Assembly: GCA_964610505.1 (NCBI GenBank)
Contig: CAZSXU010000048.1
Coordinates: 1-13,135 of the forward strand
Reading direction: 5' to 3'
DNA length: 13,135 nucleotides
Origin: CAZSXU01 sp964610505
GTDB lineage: Bacteria > Arandabacterota > Arandabacteria > JAGLYR01
In this document: piece by piece, positions 7,013 to 13,101 of the stretch
Layout of the letters: each line of letters starts with the position of its first letter
Position numbering within the stretch: the first letter of the stretch is position 1
The notes under the pieces: generated by a model
What the model was told of the DNA's origin: nothing
What the model saw: the letters and a program-made list of their open reading frames with translations, nothing else
Database searches by the model: none
Position numbers and translations under genes: made by a program

Positions 7013-7597
7013 CTATCCCCGCGCCCAGCCCACCTGCGAATACCGGAAGCAGTCCGTCGTATGGTCGTTCACCATCCCGACCGCCTGCATGAAGGCATAG
7101 CAGATGGTGGGCCCGACGAACTTGAATCCGCGCTTCTTGAGATCCCCGCTCATGGCCTCGGCTTCGGGACTCACGACGGGGATGTCCTTCTCCCGTCGCC
7201 ACCGGTTCCTCTTCGGTCGGCCGCCGACGAAAGTCCAGATGTAGGCATCGAAGCTCCCGAATTCCGTCTGGACGGCCAGAACCGCCCTTGCGTTCTCGAT
7301 CGCCGCGGTGATCTTCTGCCGGTTCCGAATGATCCCCGCATCTGCCAGCAGCCGGGCCAGACTGCGCTTGTTGTACCGGGCGACCTTGTGGGGATCGAAT
7401 CGATCGAAGGCCCGTCGGAAATTCTCGCGCTTCTTGAGGATCGTATCCCAGCTCAGCCCCGCCTGCATCCCGCCCAGGACCAGCGCTTCGAACAACGCCC
7501 GGTCATCGTGAACCGGAACGCCCCACTCGCGATCATGATAGTCCATAGCCAGATCGTTCTTCGGCCATTCGCACCGCTTGATCTTCCCCGTCTTCAC
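7013..7597 (-). CDS. tag: DNA-3-methyladenine glycosylase I
   Basis: A 194-residue Tag-family base-excision repair enzyme that removes 3-methyladenine from alkylated DNA. Recognised from YHDREWGVP, QAGLSWDTILKKRENFRRAF, DAGIIRNRQKI, ALKKRGFKFVG-like LKKRGFKFVGPTICYAFMQA, and VNDHTTDC. The zinc snap ligands of E. coli Tag appear kept: C9, H21, H179, C183. The residue equivalent to E. coli Glu38, which contacts the base, is glycine (G42 in LVLGGMQAGLSW), so specificity may differ. GTG 7597 was chosen over TTG 7612 because it forms a GTGA overlap with the preceding gene and has GGAGG four bases upstream. It is last in a four-gene - strand operon. Confidence 0.93.
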   Translation of the reverse strand: MKTGKIKRCEWPKNDLAMDYHDREWGVPVHDDRALFEALVLGGMQAGLSWDTILKKRENFRRAFDRFDPHKVARYNKRSLARLLADAGIIRNRQKITAAIENARAVLAVQTEFGSFDAYIWTFVGGRPKRNRWRREKDIPVVSPEAEAMSGDLKKRGFKFVGPTICYAFMQAVGMVNDHTTDCFRYSQVGWARG

Positions 7598-9606
7598 TGC
7601 GCCTCCCACCAAATCTCAAAGATCCGGGCCTCGAGCCGGCTCATTTGAGCATCGAAGGAATCCCCTCTCGGGGGCGGCGTAGGACACGCGCTCGTCAAGT
7701 CCAGGACTCGCGTCAACCGTTTCCCCGGTAGGGAGAAAGTGACCCGGCCCTCCCCATCCCCGTCGTTGACGGCGATCACGTACAGTCTCCCATCATGCAC
7801 CCGGGTTGTCCAGTGGAGCCAAGAGGGATCCCCGGACTCGGAATCGACCCGCACCTCGGGAACCGAATCGACGGAGAGCAGCACGGGCGACATCCGGTCG
7901 ATGCCGGTGGCAATCATCTTCAAGAACCTCCACTGGAGCGGAAACGGCACGTCCGGGTTCCGTTGGATGTCCTGGAAGGAGTAGAAGAAGAGTCCCGTGG
8001 CACCCTCGCAGATGCACTGCCAGGCCATGCTGTACATTTCCTCAAAGCTCGGTGTCCGGGCCGAAGGATCGTCGTGATCCACCTCGATGTAGTTGCCGCG
8101 ATTGAAGGCCTGGACTACCTGCCAGAGAGGGCGGGCGCCCTCGACCTGACGGAGCGTCTCGGCCGTCCATCGAGCCGCCAGCGAGGGGGATTCGCGGTCG
8201 ATCGGATAGGGATCCGTTCCGATGACGTCGAAGGTGTGGATGTAGCGGCCCACTTCCTCAACCTGGCAGAGTACGGCCCATGCCGGATGGTCCGGGTCCT
8301 CCTCCTTCGCCCACCGGTAGTGCGATTCCAGGCGGGGCAGGTACGTTTCGGGCAGTTCGTCGTTGAGGTACCAGGCTAGAAGCGCCGGGTGATCGCGAAA
8401 GCGCCGGACGCAGGACCGTACCGCCGTCTCTTCGTCGGCCTCGGTCTTGACGAAACCCGGCGCCCACCTCGACCCCGCGTAGAAATCCTTCATGGAGTAG
8501 ATCACCCACAGACCCAGTCGATGAATGAGATCCATTTCCTCCGCGTCCGGGGACACGGCAGGCATCAGACAGTTGAAGGGGCCCTCGGCATAGCGGCGAA
8601 GGTCCTCCTCGCCGATTCGATCCCAATACATTCCCAGCGGAAACACCGGCTCGCCGTCGACGATCAGTCGACGGTGTTCGTCGATCGTGACGCGGGCCCG
8701 AAAGTCGTCTTCCAGACGGAGGATCGGGTGGCGGTCCGTCTGAAGTTCTCGGCCGGCGGCGTCGCTCAGTTGAACCACGGCCGAGTACCCGCCGGGCGGA
8801 GAGTGCATGGCCGGGATCTCCAAATCACAGGGTTCCGCGACGGGCCACTTCCGGGGGTCCATGACGATATAGCGAACCCCATCCGCAAACTGCAGTTGAG
8901 CGCGAACCGACACGGAATCCCCGGACGTCTCCGCCAGTCCGGGATTGAACCGCGCCCGCACGCGAATCCAGTCGGGACCGGTTTCGGTGACCCACCCGCG
9001 GTAGACCGGCGAAACGAGAACCGTCTGCATCGCCGGTTCCTCCACCTCGACGATCTCCACGTCATCGAACCAGGCCCGGCCCGTCATGCCCCGCCGAACG
9101 TAACAGAGGATCCCGACCGACCCCGCGTCCTCGGGAATGCGCGTGATGCTCTCGACGAGGGTCCAGTCGTCGGTGCCCCAAACACCCGGCGGATAGCACC
9201 CGCCGAGCCACGCCCCCTCTTCGTCCTGCCACTCGAGGGCAATCGCAGCGCCCGAGCCTTGTCCGGCGATTCCCTGGGTCTTGACGTACCCAGCGAACCG
9301 GTACTTCCGGCCGGGTTCCAGCGGAACCCGTTGGCTTGCGAGTCGATAAAGACCGGGATCGGTGTTCTCGAAACGGAGCGATGCGCGACCGCTTCGAACC
9401 ACGCCCTCGTCCCGGTCGTAGACTGAAGCATCCGCGCTCCATCCCGCCGGCAGACGAGGATCCGCTGCCCGATCTTCGAAGCCGGGGTTCGTAACCCGAT
9501 TGGAGAACGCGCCGAGACCGCCGTCCTGAGAGTGGAGACAATCCGGGGTCAAAGCGGCGAGAACCACCGCCACCCCGGCGCTCATCCACACCCGTCTCGG
9601 CGTCAT
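7594..9606 (-). CDS. Secreted glycoside-hydrolase-like protein with N-terminal CBM-like domain
   Basis: A 670-residue exported protein. Residues 1-27 are a signal peptide. Residues ~33-190 look like a CBM4/9- or CBM22-type jelly roll (NRVTNPGFEDR, LPAGW, SGRASLRFEN, AWFDDVEIVEVE). A beta domain follows to ~300. From ~310 a TIM-barrel-like region begins RRLIVDGEPVFPLGMYWDRI, as in GH2/GH5/GH42-type proteins, with HPALLAWYLNDELPE where E417 is the likely acid/base, then TDPYPI and GATGLFFYSFQD. A C-terminal beta domain (~590-670) ends the chain. I cannot name the GH family or nucleophile with confidence. It starts in an ATGA overlap with the transporter gene and ends in a GTGA overlap with tag. 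Confidence 0.8.
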   Translation of the reverse strand: MTPRRVWMSAGVAVVLAALTPDCLHSQDGGLGAFSNRVTNPGFEDRAADPRLPAGWSADASVYDRDEGVVRSGRASLRFENTDPGLYRLASQRVPLEPGRKYRFAGYVKTQGIAGQGSGAAIALEWQDEEGAWLGGCYPPGVWGTDDWTLVESITRIPEDAGSVGILCYVRRGMTGRAWFDDVEIVEVEEPAMQTVLVSPVYRGWVTETGPDWIRVRARFNPGLAETSGDSVSVRAQLQFADGVRYIVMDPRKWPVAEPCDLEIPAMHSPPGGYSAVVQLSDAAGRELQTDRHPILRLEDDFRARVTIDEHRRLIVDGEPVFPLGMYWDRIGEEDLRRYAEGPFNCLMPAVSPDAEEMDLIHRLGLWVIYSMKDFYAGSRWAPGFVKTEADEETAVRSCVRRFRDHPALLAWYLNDELPETYLPRLESHYRWAKEEDPDHPAWAVLCQVEEVGRYIHTFDVIGTDPYPIDRESPSLAARWTAETLRQVEGARPLWQVVQAFNRGNYIEVDHDDPSARTPSFEEMYSMAWQCICEGATGLFFYSFQDIQRNPDVPFPLQWRFLKMIATGIDRMSPVLLSVDSVPEVRVDSESGDPSWLHWTTRVHDGRLYVIAVNDGDGEGRVTFSLPGKRLTRVLDLTSACPTPPPRGDSFDAQMSRLEARIFEIWWEAQ

Positions 9607-10565
9607 CCCGAGCTCCCTCCCTCTCCTGTCGTTCCTGCAAGCGCCGCGGCGCCCCTGTCGAGTTGAGACAGGAGAATCCCCGCCAGCATGAGCGCGCAGC
9701 CCACGAGCGCACGGAGCGCGAGGGTCTCATCCAGAATGAGCCAACCTCCCAGCGCGGCGAACACGGTCTCCAGGCTCAGGAGGATCGCCACGTGCGCCGG
9801 CGGTGCGGTCCGCTGGGCTACGACCTGAAGCGTGAACGCGATCCCGACCGAGAGAACTCCGCCGTAAAGAATGGGAACGGCCGCATCGAGAATTCCCGAG
9901 ATCGCGAGAGTCTCCACCAATCCCGCCACAATGAAACTCAAGAGGGAGCAGGCGGCGAACTGAAGACAGGCCAGGCGGATCGGATCGATCCTCAATACCA
10001 GTCGGCCGATCACGAGAACGTGCGCGGCCCAGAAGAAAGCGCCGATGAGAACGAGACCGTCCCCGGGGGCCAGCCGGAACCCGTGGGTCACGCTCAGAAG
10101 GTAGAGCCCGGCGGTCGCCGAGAGGGCTCCGACCCAGGTGCCCCGGCCCACTCGCTGCTTCAGCAACAGGCCCAGAATCGGTACGAGAATGACGTACAAT
10201 CCCGTGATGAAGCCGGCCTTGCCGGCCGTGGTGTATACGATACCGATCTGCTGGAGCGAAGCGCCGGCGAAGAGAACCAGTCCAGCGAGACCCCCCCCCA
10301 GCGCAGCGGGGAGCCTGCGGGTGAGCCTTGGGTCCCCCCTCGCGGCGGGCGGCTCGGGTGAGCCCTCTCGCCGCCGCTTCTCGCTTCTCCGGGAACTCAC
10401 AATGACGTAGGGCGCCAGCACCAGGCTCCCCAGGGCAAACCGCACGGCGTTGAACGTGAAGGGTCCCACGTACTGCATTCCGACGCGCTGGGCAACGAAG
10501 GCGAAGCCCCAGATCGCCGCGGCCAACAGAAGCAGTCCGTCGGATTTCAGGGCGTGAGATCTCAT
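9603..10565 (-). CDS. EamA-family (DMT) transporter
   Basis: A 320-residue inner-membrane protein of the drug/metabolite transporter superfamily, with two EamA repeats of about five helices each. The first opens SDGLLLLAAAIWGFAFVAQRVGM and GPFTFNAVRF; the second ends with LLSLETVFAALGGWLILDETL and CALMLAGILLSQL, both typical. ATG 10565 was chosen; an upstream extension to 10691 would overlap the DinB-like gene and is proline/arginine rich. A charged insertion of about 35 residues (SSRRSEKRRREG...) sits between early helices and may be a cytoplasmic loop. The coding strand contains nine consecutive G (10291-10299). It starts 23 nt after the DinB-like stop and ends in ATGA overlap with the glycosidase-like gene. 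The substrate is unknown. Confidence 0.9.
   Translation of the reverse strand: MRSHALKSDGLLLLAAAIWGFAFVAQRVGMQYVGPFTFNAVRFALGSLVLAPYVIVSSRRSEKRRREGSPEPPAARGDPRLTRRLPAALGGGLAGLVLFAGASLQQIGIVYTTAGKAGFITGLYVILVPILGLLLKQRVGRGTWVGALSATAGLYLLSVTHGFRLAPGDGLVLIGAFFWAAHVLVIGRLVLRIDPIRLACLQFAACSLLSFIVAGLVETLAISGILDAAVPILYGGVLSVGIAFTLQVVAQRTAPPAHVAILLSLETVFAALGGWLILDETLALRALVGCALMLAGILLSQLDRGAAALAGTTGEGGSSG
10291..10299. repeat. Homopolymer tract of nine C (G on coding strand)
   Basis: Nine C in a row on the + strand encode LGGG within the EamA gene on the - strand. One-base slippage would frameshift the transporter. Confidence 0.9.
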
Positions 10566-10588
10566 GGTTCGAGCTTTCAACAGAGGCG

Positions 10589-11065
10589 TCACTCGCTTGT
10601 GGCTTCCTGGAGGATCAACCGCAGATACGCGGCGATCTGGCCGCGGTGGTGGATCTCGTGATCCAGATTCCCCCGCACCACAACCCACCATACGGTCACC
10701 TCGCCGCCGAAGCGTTTGTCGAAGACCAGGTCCGAGAGCTGTTCCTTCGACAACGCCACCAGGATCTCCTCGCGGCGCTTGCCCGTCTCGGCCAGATCTT
10801 CGAGCAGGTCGAGATACCGCCGTCGGCTCTCGAGGTTGACACGAGACACCCGCGGGGGCTCGGTTTCGAGATCCAACGACTCGAGTTTCTCAAACAGCCA
10901 CCGGTCGCAATCGATCAAGTGCCCGGCCAGATCGGCGAATCCCATCGCATCCTCATCCGACCGCCAACCCTCGAAGCCCTCCGGAACGATCCGCAGTCTC
11001 TTCAGCGTGGACTCCCGAACCGCAGATGAGAACTCCGCCAACGCTCGTCCTTCCATCAAGCTCAT
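10589..11065 (-). CDS. DinB-like four-helix-bundle protein
   Basis: A 158-residue DinB/YfiT-superfamily protein. Members are metal-binding four-helix bundles, several of them thiol-dependent transferases. Putative metal ligands are the histidine in FADLAGHLIDCDRW (first helix pair) and the pair in LDHEIHHRGQIAAYLRL near the C-terminus, the usual arrangement. The central part is strongly helical and charged. ATG 11065 is preceded by GGGAG at a spacing of about 7. It is first gene of the operon that ends with tag; an extended -10 promoter lies about 50 nt upstream. The substrate cannot be deduced. Co-transcription with a DNA-repair gene does not by itself show a damage-response role. Confidence 0.88.
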   Translation of the reverse strand: MSLMEGRALAEFSSAVRESTLKRLRIVPEGFEGWRSDEDAMGFADLAGHLIDCDRWLFEKLESLDLETEPPRVSRVNLESRRRYLDLLEDLAETGKRREEILVALSKEQLSDLVFDKRFGGEVTVWWVVVRGNLDHEIHHRGQIAAYLRLILQEATSE

Positions 11066-11113
11066 TGCTCACTCCCATCAAAGGGTGGAATCGCTCCGGC
11101 GTCACCGAGGCAG

Positions 11114-11122
11114 ACTATAGCA
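11114..11122 (-). promoter_or_regulatory. Extended -10 promoter for the DinB-like operon
   Basis: Read on the - strand, TGC-TATAGT is an extended -10 element (TGN plus a 5/6 match to TATAAT). No good -35 lies 17 nt further up, consistent with extended -10 use. Transcription would begin about 40 nt before the DinB-like start at 11065. Confidence 0.5.
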
Positions 11123-11192
11123 CGATCGGGCCTCGGAGGCGGACCACGAAATCGGGCCGCCGCCGTGCCGTTCGTGTCTCCGGCCGGCGGCG

Positions 11193-11231
11193 GCAAAGAA
11201 AAACCGGGATCAGGGTATGCCTGATCCCGGT
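11193..11231 (-). terminator. Strong intrinsic terminator
   Basis: On the - strand, ACCGGGATCAGG and CCTGATCCCGGT form a perfect 12-bp stem (11203-11214 with 11220-11231) around a 5-nt loop, followed by TTTTCTTTGC. It lies 37 nt after the stop of the small secreted protein gene, which it should terminate. Confidence 0.9.
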
Positions 11232-11268
11232 GATGCATAAGGCCCGTGGTTCAATTCGTCTTGAGGGG

Positions 11269-11640
11269 TTAATCCTTGACCTTCACGGTATCGGATCCGG
11301 AGAAATCCACACCGCCCGTCGTGGTCCCGATGAGCGTCAACGTCGTGCTCGGCGCCTCAACGACGGCCTTCACCGATTCCTCGTCGAACTTGGCCACCAG
11401 ATTGCCGCAGTCATCGGCCTTCGTCCACGAGACGGCCACACCGTTCATGAAGATGGTCGACTCCACCACGACACTGAAGGGAATGCCCACGTGGACCGTG
11501 ACCTCTCCGCTCTGCACCTTGCTCAGAAGCAGCATGTGGGGAGCGACCTGTACGGAAACAACCTCTGTCGCCGATGCACTCAAAGCAGTGAAACCGATCC
11601 CGACGCACACCAGAAGAGCCCATCCTAGCGCCTTCTTCAT
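11269..11640 (-). CDS. Small secreted beta-rich protein of unknown function
   Basis: A 123-residue exported protein. Residues 1-24 are a classic signal peptide (MKKALGWALLVCVGIGFTALSASA, cleavage before TEVV). The mature part is almost all beta-strand: VVSVQVAPHMLLL, EVTVHVGIPFSVV, an IFMNGVAVSWTKADDCGNLVAKF core, then TLTLIGTTTGGVDFSGSDTVKV, which suggests an Ig-like or cohesin-like sandwich. There is a single mature cysteine. I do not recognise a named family. ATG 11640 is chosen because GGAAGGAG lies 9 nt upstream and the signal peptide starts there. The gene stands alone with its own promoter (TTGACA, 17-nt spacer) and a strong terminator, features that often accompany well-expressed envelope or surface proteins. 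Confidence 0.85.
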   Translation of the reverse strand: MKKALGWALLVCVGIGFTALSASATEVVSVQVAPHMLLLSKVQSGEVTVHVGIPFSVVVESTIFMNGVAVSWTKADDCGNLVAKFDEESVKAVVEAPSTTLTLIGTTTGGVDFSGSDTVKVKD

Positions 11641-11699
11641 GATCTCATTCTCCTTCCGTTTACACACACCCAACGAGTTCGCTGACACACAACGAATCC

Positions 11700-11728
11700 A
11701 GGCTACCAGAACGTGCAAATCATGTCAA
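11700..11728 (-). promoter_or_regulatory. Sigma-70-type promoter for the small secreted protein
   Basis: On the - strand, a perfect -35 TTGACA (11728-11723), a 17-nt spacer and TAGCCT (11705-11700) as a moderate -10. Transcription would start about 50 nt before ATG 11640, leaving room for the strong GGAAGGAG site. Confidence 0.6.
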
Positions 11729-11898
11729 CCCTTTCAACAGAACCGACCCCAAGAAATGGACTGTTGCGTGTAGATTATTGCGAGTAACGCGGCAAGGCAA
11801 TGCGGATTAACCACCACATATGATTACAAATCAATATATTGCGAGATTGCGTGGGCCACCGAGGCCAGGCGGGGATAATCTCCCCCGGTCTTGACAAT

Positions 11899-11921
11899 CC
11901 GGGATACGCAGGTGATCCCGG
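11899..11921. promoter_or_regulatory. Inverted repeat upstream of the flavoprotein gene
   Basis: CCGGGAT and ATCCCGG are perfectly inverted around 9 nt, just upstream of the candidate promoter at 11933-11962. No + strand gene ends here, so a terminator role is unlikely. A regulator binding site is possible. Confidence 0.35.
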
Positions 11922-11932
11922 AACTCTTTTCC

Positions 11933-11962
11933 TTGCGGATTGCCTACCTCGGGCGCTAGAAT
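11933..11962 (+). promoter_or_regulatory. Candidate promoter for the flavoprotein gene
   Basis: TTGCGG, an 18-nt spacer and TAGAAT (5/6 match to the -10 consensus). The -35 is poor. The predicted start gives a leader of about 50 nt before ATG 12020. Confidence 0.35.
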
Positions 11963-12019
11963 CGTCGGTCCGGCAGCTGGTGAAACCGGCCATCATTCAC
12001 ATATGGGAGGAAATCTGCC

Positions 12020-12589
12020 ATGAAGGTCGTCACGGTTCTAGGAAGCCCGCGCAAGGAGGGTAACACCGCCAGGATTCTTCACTGGATCGAGGACGAGCTT
12101 GCTGCCGCCGGGCACGAGACCGACCGCGTGAATCTCATCGATCATCGGGTGGACGGCTGCGTGGCCTGCTACGCCTGCCAGATGGACAAGGGATTCAACG
12201 GCTGCGCCCAGACCGGCGACGATGCGAACGATATCCTCGATCGCCTGCGGGATGCGGACGCGATCGTCTTTTCCTCGCCGCTCTACATGTGGAACTTCGC
12301 CGCGCAGGCCAAGGCCCTCATGGACCGGAGCCTGTGCCTTGCCAAGGGCTTCCTCACCGACAACCACCGATCCAGCGTCGAGGGCAAACCCATTGCTCTC
12401 CTGGTCACCTGTGCCGGCGTCCTGAAAAACAACGCCGATCTCATCGGCCCCGTCTTCGACCGTTTCTGCAATTTCCTCAAAGCCAGGAAGGTCGCGGAAC
12501 TGATCGTCCCATCGACCACCCGGCCCGATGAGCTCAGCGACGGCGTGCGCGAGCAGGCGCGGGAAATCGTGGAGAGGCTGACCGCGTAG
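12020..12589 (+). CDS. Flavodoxin-fold NAD(P)H-dependent FMN reductase / Isf-like flavoprotein
   Basis: A 189-residue cytoplasmic protein of the NADPH-dependent FMN reductase/flavodoxin family. The FMN phosphate loop is GSPRKEGNT (8-16) and the isoalloxazine-side loop is SSPLYMWNFAAQAKALMDR. Cysteines C47-X2-C50-X2-C53-X8-C62 (GCVACYACQ...GC) match the compact cluster motif of iron-sulfur flavoproteins (Isf), whose last gap is shorter, so it may carry a [4Fe-4S] cluster and shuttle electrons. GGGAGG nine bases before ATG 12020 is a strong ribosome binding site. It is monocistronic, with repeats on the 3' side. The electron donor and acceptor are unknown. Confidence 0.9.
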   Translation: MKVVTVLGSPRKEGNTARILHWIEDELAAAGHETDRVNLIDHRVDGCVACYACQMDKGFNGCAQTGDDANDILDRLRDADAIVFSSPLYMWNFAAQAKALMDRSLCLAKGFLTDNHRSSVEGKPIALLVTCAGVLKNNADLIGPVFDRFCNFLKARKVAELIVPSTTRPDELSDGVREQAREIVERLTA

Positions 12590-12647
12590 CGACCAGGCAG
12601 ATCCCTCAACGCAGATGGCACAGAAACCCGGGTGCTTGGGGGCTCCC

Positions 12648-12675
12648 GATTCGCGATTTCCGATTTGCCATTCCC
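12648..12675. repeat. Degenerate heptamer tandem repeat
   Basis: Four 7-bp units, GATTCGC, GATTTCC, GATTTGC and CATTCCC, lie head to tail. Confidence 0.7.
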
Positions 12676-12736
12676 GGCAAAGGGCGAGGGACGCGAACAA
12701 GTTCTGAGTCAACGGGCAAGTCACCAGGGAAAGGGA

Positions 12737-12766
12737 CAAGTGACGGAGGATCTGCCTCGTCACTTG
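12737..12766. repeat. 9-bp inverted repeat
   Basis: CAAGTGACG and CGTCACTTG are perfectly inverted around 12 nt. No T-tract follows directly. The right arm plus GGCC is shared with copy C (CGTCACTTGGCC at 5015-5026). Confidence 0.7.
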
Positions 12767-12787
12767 GCCAGCCCGAGGCACGGGTTT

Positions 12788-12808
12788 TCGACTCTCGACC
12801 TTCGACTT
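12788..12808. repeat. Heptamer tandem repeat TCGACNN
   Basis: Three 7-bp units, TCGACTC, TCGACCT and TCGACTT, lie head to tail. Confidence 0.7.
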
Positions 12809-12828
12809 TCTCCTCTCTAGTAGTATAG

Positions 12829-12986
12829 GCCTTACGCTGCGGGCAGGATTCGGCGGTCTCCTCCACGGCGAGAAGGGGGGAGTATGGTTGTCCGGGAGAG
12901 TGGCGATTCCTTGCGTTGAAAAGACCCTCGCCCTGTCGTCGATCCGGCGAATCCTACCCGCAGCCGGCCCCGTAGCTGGGGATTCC
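12829..12986 (-). repeat. Palindromic intergenic element, copy B (candidate structured RNA)
   Basis: The best preserved copy. Arms 12836-12856 and 12944-12964 (21 nt each) show 19 Watson-Crick pairs, one G-U when the - strand is read, and one mismatch at the position also mismatched in A and C. An inner GGCGAG/CTCGCC stem replaces the GCGTG/CACGC pairs of C. A small hairpin, CCCC-N6-GGGG (12968-12981), lies outside the main stem. The loop shares CTTTTCAACGCA and GACAACCAT with copy A. Confidence 0.75.
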
Positions 12987-13072
12987 GCGCTTCTTCTCGT
13001 GGATGCCGGTTTTCCGCAATGGTCGGCTAGTCGCCCTCTCGCCCTCACCGCCTCTGCCATCCAAGAAAGACC

Positions 13073-13101
13073 TTTACGATTAAACAATGATTTGTTAGAA
13101 T
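13073..13101 (+). promoter_or_regulatory. Candidate promoter facing off the window edge
   Basis: TTTACG (4/6), a 17-nt spacer and TGT-TAGAAT, an extended -10 with a 5/6 hexamer. It sits in an AT-rich patch within GC-rich DNA and would drive a + strand gene beyond 13135. Confidence 0.45.

Larger units (their letters stand above)
12590..12828. other. Gene-free, repeat-rich intergenic stretch
   Basis: No gene can be supported from 12590 to the window end (546 nt). This part holds heptamer tandem tracts, a 9-bp inverted repeat and an ACGCAGATGGCACAGA motif that faintly echoes CCACAGATTGCAGAGA at 4935-4950. The open frames here are translations of simple repeats. Confidence 0.7.

Noticed and set aside
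11891..11919. TTGACA at 11891 as -35 of the flavoprotein promoter
   Set aside because: The position 17 nt downstream reads GATCCC, not a -10; the pair at 11933-11962 fits better.
12606..12866. Small - strand open frame
   Set aside because: Its sequence is a translation of the heptamer repeats; no ribosome site or domain.
12829..12986. Retron msr-msd RNA
   Set aside because: Long inverted ends resemble a1/a2, but there is no reverse transcriptase nearby and three scattered copies do not fit.
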